Origin: SURF-24 sp964537965
Lineage (GTDB): Bacteria > Bacteroidota > Ignavibacteria > Ignavibacteriales > SURF-24
NCBI GenBank assembly: GCA_964537965.1
Contig: CAZIDB010000263.1
Location: forward strand, 1 to 6,230
Reading direction: 5' to 3'
DNA: 6,230 bases
Positions 1 to 5,836 of the stretch are shown here, piece by piece. The first letter of the stretch is position 1. Each line of letters opens with the position of its first letter. A program made the position numbers and the translations under genes. The notes beneath the pieces were generated by a model, which was not told the origin of the DNA, searched no databases, and was given only the letters and a program-made list of their open reading frames with translations.

Positions 1-70
1 TTAAATGATTGGACAAATCCTTATTGATATTTTTCAGTTCTATCCTTGCTCATTTCGATAGACAATTGAT

Positions 71-76
71 TATATT
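71..76 (+). promoter_or_regulatory. Possible -10 element upstream of the GH5 gene
   Basis: TATATT, five of six matches to the sigma-70 -10 consensus, ends 22 bases before the GH5 ATG. The only -35-like partner, TTGCTC at 46-51, matches poorly and gives a long 19-base spacer. In DNA this AT-rich the match is weak evidence. Otherwise I see nothing in bases 1-98 that belongs to an upstream gene. Confidence 0.2.
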
Positions 77-89
77 GAGAAAAAATTTT

Positions 90-94
90 AAGGA
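90..94 (+). promoter_or_regulatory. Ribosome binding site deciding the GH5 start
   Basis: AAGGA lies four bases before the ATG at 99, a slightly short spacing. It supports starting at 99 rather than at position 9, where an open frame also begins but would bury the signal peptide behind 30 extra residues. Confidence 0.5.
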
Positions 95-98
95 ACAT

Positions 99-1307
99 AT
101 GAAAAAGTTAACTCTACTTTTGTCAATCCTAATAAATATTGCTTTATTTTCACAGGGAGGCAACTCCTTTTTTAGTGTTAAAGGTAATAAAATCGTTTCG
201 CCAGAAGGTGAAGCTATATTTCTGAAGGGGATAAATCTTGGAAATTGGTTAGTTCCGGAAGGATATATGTTTAAGTTTGATAAAGCAACTTCCGGAAGAT
301 TAATTAATTCTGTTTTCTCGGAATTACTTGGACCAGACGAAGCAATGAAATTCTGGTCGAAATTCAGGGAAAATTATATTACTTATGATGATATTAAATA
401 TATAAAGTCACTCGGAATGAACTCAATTCGTCTTCCATTTGATTTTCGATTATTCACACCTGAAGAATACCCGGAAGTCTGGTTAGATACTGGATTCAAA
501 ATATTTGATAAAATAATTTCATGGTGTAAAAAAGAAAACATTTACCTTATTCTTGATATGCATTGCACACCAGGTGGACAAACCGGCGATAATATTGATA
601 ATAGCTGGGGATATCCGTACTTGTTTGAAAGCGTAAAAAGTCAAAACCGATTGATTGAAATCTGGAGAAAGATAGCTGAGCGTTACAAAGATGAATCTGT
701 AATTATTGGTTACGATTTTATGAATGAACCGATTGCTACTTACTTTGACGCTGATAAATTAAATCCCTATCTGGAACCATTGTACATTAAAATTACAAAT
801 GAAGTTAGAAAAGTAGATAAGAATCATATAATCTTTCCTGGTGGAGCTCAATGGAATACAAATTTTAATATATTTGGACAGCCATTCGATGATAAGCTGG
901 TTTATAATTTTCACAAGTATTGGTGCGATACTACTCAGGAAAACATACAGGAATATCTTGACTTCAGAGACAAATATAATGTTCCTTTATGGATGAGCGA
1001 ATCCGGTGAGAATACAGATGAGTGGGTTGCGGGTTGGCGCAGAATGATGGAGAAAAATGATATTAGCTGGTGTTTTTGGCCTTACAAAAAAATGGATGCT
1101 AAAAGTTGCATTGTTCAGTTTGACAAACCGGAAGGTTATGATTTGATAATTGAATATGCTAATGCATCAAGAAATTCATTTGCTGATATTCGTAAACTAA
1201 GACCAGACACTGAGAAGGTAAAAAAAGCATTAGACAAATTCCTGGAAAATAGTCTATTCAGGAATTGCAAACCAAATGAAGGATATATAAAAGCTTTAGG
1301 GCTATAA
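99..1307 (+). CDS. Secreted glycoside hydrolase family 5 (cellulase-superfamily) protein
   Basis: A 402-residue retaining beta-glycosidase of family GH5 (TIM-barrel, clan GH-A), predicted to act outside the cytoplasm on a beta-glucan or related polysaccharide; the substrate cannot be read from sequence. Residues 1-20 form a signal peptide (MKK, then a hydrophobic stretch ending FSQ). GH5 landmarks appear in order: GINLGNW at 44-50, RLPFDF at 111-116, LDMHCTPGG at 152-160, FMNEP at 207-211 (E210 the likely acid/base), NFHKYW at 270-275, and WMSESGEN at 298-305 (E301 the likely nucleophile), with W324 and W327 near the last strand. Length fits a single catalytic domain; I see no carbohydrate-binding module and no T9SS-type C-terminal sorting domain. 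The frame is open 30 codons further upstream to position 9, but I chose the ATG at 99 because it begins the signal peptide and follows an AAGGA. The GINLGNWLVPEG signature resembles the exo-1,3-glucanase-like branch of GH5, but the subfamily is uncertain. Confidence 0.93.
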   Translation: MKKLTLLLSILINIALFSQGGNSFFSVKGNKIVSPEGEAIFLKGINLGNWLVPEGYMFKFDKATSGRLINSVFSELLGPDEAMKFWSKFRENYITYDDIKYIKSLGMNSIRLPFDFRLFTPEEYPEVWLDTGFKIFDKIISWCKKENIYLILDMHCTPGGQTGDNIDNSWGYPYLFESVKSQNRLIEIWRKIAERYKDESVIIGYDFMNEPIATYFDADKLNPYLEPLYIKITNEVRKVDKNHIIFPGGAQWNTNFNIFGQPFDDKLVYNFHKYWCDTTQENIQEYLDFRDKYNVPLWMSESGENTDEWVAGWRRMMEKNDISWCFWPYKKMDAKSCIVQFDKPEGYDLIIEYANASRNSFADIRKLRPDTEKVKKALDKFLENSLFRNCKPNEGYIKALGL

Positions 1308-1317
1308 AAACGAAAAG

Positions 1318-1671
1318 TTAACCAATGAAGCTCTGTTTTATTTTTTTAGGAAGTTTTTCCACAACAAGCTGATAAGAGTGATCAATCATCTGATAAACTT
1401 CTTTATCCGGAATTGAATTATATACGGCAACTGTATTCCAGTGCACTTTATTCATATGATATCCAGGTTGAACGGATTCATATTTTTCCCGTAATTCAAT
1501 TGCTTTTTCAGGATCACATTTCAGATTTATGTAAAACGGAAAATCATCAAGCCCGGTTAATGCAAACATCTTTCCGGCTACTTTATAAACTAATGTGTCT
1601 TCTCCAAATGGGAATTCTTCGGTAACACCCATTTTGCCAAGACAATATTTTCTGAATGATTCTAAATCCAT
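1318..1671 (-). CDS. MmcQ/YjbR family protein
   Basis: A 117-residue cytoplasmic protein of the MmcQ/YjbR family (Pfam YjbR), whose members adopt a CyaY-like fold and are often annotated as DNA-binding, although the biological role is not established. Visible family features are the FPFG segment at residues 20-23, a hydrophobic strand leading to LKCDPE at 50-55, the conserved PGYHMNKVHWNTV stretch at 69-81, and SYQLV at 99-103 followed by a Lys-rich end. The length is normal and the protein looks complete. No signal peptide or membrane helix is present. The start at 1671 gives the usual short N-terminus; no clear Shine-Dalgarno precedes it. It lies 61 bases downstream of the rhomboid gene in the same direction, so co-transcription is possible, and it converges on the GH5 gene with a 10-base gap between stop codons. 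The family assignment is firm; the function is unknown. Confidence 0.85.
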   Translation of the reverse strand: MDLESFRKYCLGKMGVTEEFPFGEDTLVYKVAGKMFALTGLDDFPFYINLKCDPEKAIELREKYESVQPGYHMNKVHWNTVAVYNSIPDKEVYQMIDHSYQLVVEKLPKKIKQSFIG

Positions 1672-1732
1672 TTAGACATATTTGATTTTCAAATTAAGTA
1701 ATAACGACTACTAACCTTTTTTTAATGATAGA

Positions 1733-2338
1733 TTAAATAGTATTTCCTTCAGTTTCATCCTCATCTTCCCAATCATATTTTTTTTGCGGATCCCATTTCC
1801 TAAAAATTATTGCACAAACAACTCCTGTTAATCCTCCGAATAAATGTGCTTCCCAGGAAAGTCTTAAGTCTGCCGGCAGTACACCCCAGACCATTCCACC
1901 GTACAAGAAAACGAAAAGTAAAGCTAACGCAATTGAGCGTGTATCTCTTCTTATAACTCCGCTAAAAAATAAGAATGAAGCAAATCCGTAAACCAAACCA
2001 CTTGCACCAACATGATAAGCTTCTCTACCAAATAGCCAGATAAGCAACCCCGATACAAAATAGACTATTGGAAATACAAATCCGGCAGAGCGCGGGTAGA
2101 AATATGCAATGCTAATTCCGAAAAGAAAAAGCGGGACAGTATTGGAAATCAGATGACTGAAACCTGAATGAATAAACGGAGTAAAAAGTATTCCGAATAA
2201 ACTATTTACATTCCTTGGATAGATTCCATAATCTGTTAAAGAAAATGACAGGCAATGCTCGCTGATTTTTATTGCCCAACAGCTTAATATAAATATGCAA
2301 ACAATAATTACTTTAGCGTTAAGGTTTATTTTCTTCAT
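1733..2338 (-). CDS. Rhomboid family intramembrane serine protease
   Basis: A 201-residue membrane protease that would cleave transmembrane segments of other membrane proteins within the bilayer; its substrates are unknown. Six hydrophobic segments are visible, near residues 9-27, 62-82, 84-103, 110-128, 134-151 and 163-179, the GlpG-like bacterial core. The rhomboid signatures are present: HSGFSHLISN at 57-66 (H62 and N66 in the oxyanion region), GASGLVYG at 111-118 with catalytic S113, and EAHLFGGLTG at 163-172 with catalytic H165, so the Ser-His dyad is intact. The classical WR motif of the L1 loop is not evident; that region reads DYGIYPRN. The protein ends in a charged, strongly acidic tail from about residue 180. 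The ATG at 2338 begins MKK before the first helix. It probably heads a two-gene unit with the MmcQ/YjbR gene and is transcribed divergently from the amidase lipoprotein gene. Confidence 0.92.
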   Translation of the reverse strand: MKKINLNAKVIIVCIFILSCWAIKISEHCLSFSLTDYGIYPRNVNSLFGILFTPFIHSGFSHLISNTVPLFLFGISIAYFYPRSAGFVFPIVYFVSGLLIWLFGREAYHVGASGLVYGFASFLFFSGVIRRDTRSIALALLFVFLYGGMVWGVLPADLRLSWEAHLFGGLTGVVCAIIFRKWDPQKKYDWEDEDETEGNTI

Positions 2339-2361
2339 CTGCTGTTCTTGAATTCACTTGT

Positions 2362-2367
2362 AATATA
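2362..2367 (-). promoter_or_regulatory. Possible -10 element for the rhomboid gene
   Basis: Read on the minus strand this is TATATT, about 23 bases before the rhomboid ATG at 2338, implying a short leader. No good -35 box is found at 16-18 bases upstream; the nearest (TTAGTA-like) matches poorly. This is a weak call in AT-rich DNA. Confidence 0.2.
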
Positions 2368-2426
2368 AAGCAAAAAAGATTTCTTTACTAAGAAATTTTT
2401 CAGTTTAAATTATTCCAATATTTTTT

Positions 2427-2455
2427 TTGATTAAATGCCGGAGCAATTCTATATT
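2427..2455 (+). promoter_or_regulatory. Candidate sigma-70-like promoter for the amidase lipoprotein gene
   Basis: TTGATT at 2427-2432 (four of six to TTGACA) and TATATT at 2450-2455 (five of six to TATAAT) are separated by exactly 17 bases, the optimal spacing. Transcription would start near 2462, about 33 bases before the ATG at 2495. It sits in the 156-base divergent gap between the rhomboid and amidase genes. The Bacteroidota-type pattern (TTTG, about 19 bases, TAnnTTTG) fits less well here. It is the best promoter candidate in the window but rests on motif matching alone. Confidence 0.4.
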
Positions 2456-2494
2456 AGTTCGAAACATTTTCCATTTTAACATTTGGATTTAATT

Positions 2495-5400
2495 ATGAGA
2501 AAAGAATTATCCGCCACAGTTTTTATTTTATCTTGTATACTGTTTTACGTAGGCTGCTCATCATCAACAGTAATAAAAAAAGAAGAAACTCAACAGAGGC
2601 AAATTGATAAAGAAGAAATTGTTAAACCAACATTAGAGGAAACAATTGCAAATTTTGAAACAGCCGTAAAGGATAAAACAATTCCTTTCAGTTTTCCGGC
2701 AAGAACAAAAGTTGATACAATCATTGTAACTGATTCGTCCAGGATAATCAGAATAAAATTCAGCAAGGATTTATCTTACCTCCCTTTCAGAGTGGAAAAT
2801 GTTAAACAAGTTTATGACGTTGTAAAAAATTACTTCGGAATTGACTATGAGAATTACAAATTCGAAATCATTACACTTGATAAACCAATTGAAGAATTAA
2901 TCCCAAACTACTTTCAATCAAATAAAGAAAAAGTTGATAAATCCAAATTACCTAACAGGAATATCTCCGATAGAATTCCAGTAGTAAGCAACATTACGAA
3001 GCCGTATTCAATTAAAAATGGATTACAGAACAATAATATAATTTTATGGAATAGCCATGGATGGTACTATTCGGTAGATGAAGACAGATGGTTATGGCAA
3101 AGGCCAAGATTATTCCAGTCTGTAGAAGATTTGATCCCCACTTCATTTGTTTTGCCATATATTTTACCAATGCTTGAAAATGCAGGTGCAAACATTTTTT
3201 TACCAAGAGAACGAGACACACAAACCAATGAAGTTGTTGTTGATAATGATACTCCGGCAGACAATAAAATAAAATCAAAATACCAGGAAGAAAATTTAGA
3301 CGGAAAGCATAAATGGAATAACTTTTCTTCAAAAGGATTTGCATATGGAAATCCACCTTACGCTGAGGGATATAATCCATTTGAAAAAGGAACAAGCAGT
3401 TATACAACCGTATCCAAAACAGTAACTGCACAGGTTAGCTGGCAGCCGGATATTCCTGAAACGGGGTATTATGCAGTTTATGTTTCTTACAATGCATCGG
3501 CACAGAATGTATCTGATGCACATTATACAGTTTATCATACCGGTGGTAAAACAGAATTTCATGTAAACCAAAAAATTGGCGGAAATACATGGGTATACCT
3601 TGGTACATTCAAATTTAAAAATGGTATTAGCCCAACGCAGGCTTGTGTAATACTTGATAATGTTTCTAATGAAGACGGGAGCAAAATTATAAGCGCTGAT
3701 GCAGTACGCTTTGGCGGTGGAATGGGTTTGGTGAGCAGAAATGGCTCAACAAGCGGACGACCAAAATTTCTTGAAGGTGCAAGATATTATTTGCAGTATG
3801 CCGGTATGCCGGATACTTTGGTGTTCAGTCTGAACAAAAATAAGAATGATTATAACGATGATTTCATGTGCAGAGCTGAATATGGGAATTATTTGTACGG
3901 AGCACCATTTGGACCCAATAAAGACAGGGCTCAGAGAGGACTTGGAATTCCGATTGATCTTTCTCTTGCTTTTCATACTGATGCGGGAATCACAAGAAAT
4001 GATTCTGTTGTTGGAACACTTTCTATCTACACAATCAAAGATGATAAAGGAGCAAATGAATTTCCTGATAGTTCATCAAGATGGGCTAACAGGGATTTTG
4101 CAGACATTTTGCAAACACAAATAGTCGAGGATCTTAAAGCTAAATATGATACTTCATGGGTTAGAAGACAATTAATGGAAGCTGATTATAGTGAATCACG
4201 CAGGCCAAATATTCCATCAGCTTTACTCGAATTACTTTCGCATCAGAATTTTCTTGATATGAAATTTGTTCTGGATCCGCGTTTCAGGTTTGATGTTTCA
4301 AGAGCAATTTATAAATCGATGTTAAAATTTTTATCCGCTCAGTATAATTTCGAATACACAGTTCAGCCTTTACCTGTTGATCATTTCCAGGCATTGATAG
4401 ATAATAAAGGTGGAGTAAATCTTAAATGGCAACCAGTAAATGACAAACTTGAACCAACAGCAGTTGCACAAAAATATGTTGTCTACACAAGATTGGATGA
4501 CAACGATTTTGATAATGGAGTCTTAGTTGATAAACCGGAATATTTTCTAAGCAGTCTTAAACCGGGAAAGATTTACAGCTTTAAGATTACGGCTGTTAAT
4601 GATGGTGGTGAGAGCTTTCCTTCGGAAATTTTATCTGTATGTTGGATGAACAATAAAAAGGAACCTGTTCTTATTGTGAACGGATTTGACAGAATCTGCG
4701 GACCATCTTCTGTTGATACTAAGGATTTTGCCGGCTTCACAAATTTTCTTGATGCGGGTGTTCCGGATAAATATGATATCAACTTTATAGGTTTGCAAAA
4801 AGATTTCAATCCCAACTCAAAATTTATTACAAATGATTCACCCGGTTGGGGCGCAAGCTACGCAGATGATGAAACCCAGATTTTTGCAGGCAATACTTTT
4901 GATTATCCTTACGTTCATGGCAAATCATTTAAGAATAATAATTACTCATATTCGTCTTCAAGTGATGAAGCTGTCTGGGAAAACCAGATTAACATTTCCC
5001 AGTTTAAATTAGTTGATTTAATACTTGGAGAAGAGAAAGAAACTTCCTGGCAAAAACCAACCGGAGATTTGATTAACGGAAAACAATTCAAAACCTTCCC
5101 AAAAGAATTACAATCTGTTCTTAAGGATTATACTTCCAAAGGTGGAAATCTTTTTATATCAGGTGCATATATTGCAACAGACTTATTTACCGGCAGGGAC
5201 AGTATGGATATTGCCTTTGCAAAGGATGTGTTGAAGATAAACTTCGGCGCTGATCATGCTTCAAAAATTGGTAAAGTTGTTTCCACCGGAAATGATTTCA
5301 TCGGGAAGAATATGACATTTCTTTTTAACACGGAATTGAAAAAAGATATTTATGCCGTTGAAGCTCCGGACGGAATTCTTTCTGCTAACGGAAGCAAAAT

Positions 5401-5554
5401 AATTCTGAGATACTTTGAAAATAAATGTCCTGCTGCCACTGCTTATAAAAAAGATTATGGAGTAATTGTATTCGGATTTCCGTTTGAGACGATCAACACG
5501 CAGGAAATTAAAGATGTTGTATTGAAGAACATTCTGCAATACTTTGGAATGTAA
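2495..5554 (+). CDS. Lipoprotein with split Amidase_3-type domain, golvesin/Xly CBD-like insert and fibronectin type III domain
   Basis: A 1019-residue lipoprotein, probably an N-acetylmuramoyl-L-alanine amidase-like zinc hydrolase that cuts peptidoglycan stem peptides. Residues 1-20 are a signal peptide ending FYVG, with C21 as the lipidated cysteine. A Lys/Glu-rich linker is followed by an N-terminal domain (about 45-170, ending with an EELIPNYF motif). The first half of the catalytic domain spans about 180-245: NSHGWYY with H188, E211, then G231 and the PRERDTQ strand end, matching the GHGG...E...TR pattern of Amidase_3. A golvesin/Xly CBD-like beta domain is inserted at about 275-408. The catalytic domain resumes at about 420-615 with FHTDAG (H494) and PSALLELLSHQN (E579), matching the family's SxHxN and catalytic-Glu motifs. 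A fibronectin type III domain (628-717; W645, Y694) and an unassigned domain (723-1019) follow. Such proteins are often labelled 'xanthan lyase', probably only because of the CBD-like insert. A TTG at 2483 is in frame, but the ATG at 2495 directly begins the MRK signal peptide. Confidence 0.85.
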   Translation: MRKELSATVFILSCILFYVGCSSSTVIKKEETQQRQIDKEEIVKPTLEETIANFETAVKDKTIPFSFPARTKVDTIIVTDSSRIIRIKFSKDLSYLPFRVENVKQVYDVVKNYFGIDYENYKFEIITLDKPIEELIPNYFQSNKEKVDKSKLPNRNISDRIPVVSNITKPYSIKNGLQNNNIILWNSHGWYYSVDEDRWLWQRPRLFQSVEDLIPTSFVLPYILPMLENAGANIFLPRERDTQTNEVVVDNDTPADNKIKSKYQEENLDGKHKWNNFSSKGFAYGNPPYAEGYNPFEKGTSSYTTVSKTVTAQVSWQPDIPETGYYAVYVSYNASAQNVSDAHYTVYHTGGKTEFHVNQKIGGNTWVYLGTFKFKNGISPTQACVILDNVSNEDGSKIISADAVRFGGGMGLVSRNGSTSGRPKFLEGARYYLQYAGMPDTLVFSLNKNKNDYNDDFMCRAEYGNYLYGAPFGPNKDRAQRGLGIPIDLSLAFHTDAGITRNDSVVGTLSIYTIKDDKGANEFPDSSSRWANRDFADILQTQIVEDLKAKYDTSWVRRQLMEADYSESRRPNIPSALLELLSHQNFLDMKFVLDPRFRFDVSRAIYKSMLKFLSAQYNFEYTVQPLPVDHFQALIDNKGGVNLKWQPVNDKLEPTAVAQKYVVYTRLDDNDFDNGVLVDKPEYFLSSLKPGKIYSFKITAVNDGGESFPSEILSVCWMNNKKEPVLIVNGFDRICGPSSVDTKDFAGFTNFLDAGVPDKYDINFIGLQKDFNPNSKFITNDSPGWGASYADDETQIFAGNTFDYPYVHGKSFKNNNYSYSSSSDEAVWENQINISQFKLVDLILGEEKETSWQKPTGDLINGKQFKTFPKELQSVLKDYTSKGGNLFISGAYIATDLFTGRDSMDIAFAKDVLKINFGADHASKIGKVVSTGNDFIGKNMTFLFNTELKKDIYAVEAPDGILSANGSKIILRYFENKCPAATAYKKDYGVIVFGFPFETINTQEIKDVVLKNILQYFGM

Positions 5555-5578
5555 GTTTTAAGAAATTAAAAGTGTCAG

Positions 5579-5640
5579 TCATACTGAGCGGATTTATCAG
5601 CTAAACCTGAGGCTTATAAATTTGGCTGAGTCGAAGTTAT
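5579..5640. repeat. Interrupted or degraded copy of the 24-base palindromic repeat
   Basis: TCATACTGAGCG at 5579-5590 equals the left half of the intact repeat at 5657-5680, and CTGAGTCGAAGTTAT at 5626-5640 resembles its right part (GTCGAAGT, then TTAT instead of ATG). Between them are about 35 bases that include their own hairpin. The block can be read as one repeat interrupted by a short insert, or as two separate decayed copies, the second lacking the five bases CGAAG. Confidence 0.5.
5592..5621. other. Hairpin-forming inverted repeat downstream of the amidase gene
   Basis: ATTTAT at 5592-5597 pairs with ATAAAT at 5616-5621. After a C-T mismatch, AGCT at 5599-5602 pairs with GGCT at 5611-5614 (one G-T wobble), leaving an eight-base loop. 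It lies 38 bases after the amidase stop codon and could act as a transcript end or 3' stabiliser. Only TTT follows the stem, so it is not a standard intrinsic terminator. Confidence 0.4.
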
Positions 5641-5656
5641 TCATTTATTCATGGGG

Positions 5657-5680
5657 CATACTGAGCGAAGTCGAAGTATG
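5657..5680. repeat. Intact palindromic intergenic repeat (CATACT...AGTATG)
   Basis: The element is CATACT, a 12-base centre GAGCGAAGTCGA, then AGTATG. The six-base arms are perfect inverted repeats, and the stem may extend outward by GG (5654-5655) against CC (5682-5683) across one mismatch. From general knowledge, CTGAGCGAAGTCGAAG palindromes are abundant between genes in many Bacteroidota-group genomes and behave like REP/MITE-type elements. Related fragments flank it at 5579-5590, 5626-5640 and possibly 5719-5730. Confidence 0.75.
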
Positions 5681-5718
5681 ACCACTTGTATTTAAGGATT
5701 TAATAAAGCCGAAATAAA

Positions 5719-5730
5719 TTCGCAGTATGA
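5719..5730. repeat. Possible inverted remnant of the palindromic repeat
   Basis: TTCGCAGTATGA matches the reverse complement of the intact repeat's left end (TTCGCTCAGTATGA) except for two missing bases. A 12-base match with a gap can arise by chance, so this is a weak call that rests mainly on its closeness to the other copies. Confidence 0.25.
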
Positions 5731-5734
5731 ACGA

Positions 5735-5768
5735 TTTGCTAACTTAGCCTTGGTAAAATATAGGTTTA
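5735..5768 (+). promoter_or_regulatory. Weak candidate promoter for the partial secreted protein gene
   Basis: TTTG at 5735-5738 and TAGGTTTA at 5761-5768 resemble the Bacteroidota pattern TTTG / TAnnTTTG with one mismatch in the second box, but the 22-base spacer is long. Overlapping it, TTGCTA (5736-5741), 17 bases and TATAGG (5759-5764) form an equally weak sigma-70-like pair. Either would leave a leader of roughly 60-70 bases before the ATG at 5837. Confidence 0.2.
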
Positions 5769-5824
5769 TTCCGTGTTATCATTTAATTTTTCTGGCACCC
5801 GGATTGTTTTTCCTTAGAAAATTC

Positions 5825-5829
5825 AGGGA
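5825..5829 (+). promoter_or_regulatory. Ribosome binding site of the partial secreted protein gene
   Basis: AGGGA with seven bases to the ATG at 5837 is the best-spaced Shine-Dalgarno-like site in the window. It helps fix the start of a gene whose end is not visible. Confidence 0.5.
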
Positions 5830-5836
5830 ACCTAAA

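Noticed and set aside
9..98. A 30-residue N-terminal extension of the GH5 protein
   Set aside because: It would place a long segment before the signal peptide; the ATG at 99 has a ribosome binding site and begins the MKK signal sequence.
1331..1360. A T-rich stretch and GGAAGTTTTTCC mini-hairpin as a terminator for the GH5 transcript
   Set aside because: It lies in the Lys-rich 3' coding end of the MmcQ/YjbR gene, has only a four-base stem, and the T-run precedes rather than follows it.
1413..1625. A 70-codon open frame on the plus strand
   Set aside because: It is antisense to the well-supported MmcQ/YjbR gene and has no recognisable domain or start signal.
3012..3976. Several open frames on the minus strand inside the amidase lipoprotein gene
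   Set aside because: They overlap a gene with clear domain structure, and their translations are low-complexity shadows rich in Cys, Ile and Phe with no motifs.
3846..4124. A 92-codon plus-strand frame within the amidase gene
   Set aside because: It is out of frame with the conserved catalytic block (H494 region), which is clearly the coding frame here.
2495..5554. Xanthan lyase as the function of the large lipoprotein
   Set aside because: Only the CBD-like insert relates to xanthan lyase proteins; the catalytic landmarks are those of a zinc amidase, and I see no polysaccharide lyase catalytic domain.
5555..5836. CRISPR array or tRNA gene in the repeat-rich gap
   Set aside because: There are no regularly spaced direct repeats with unique spacers and no cloverleaf; the repeats are palindromic and irregular.
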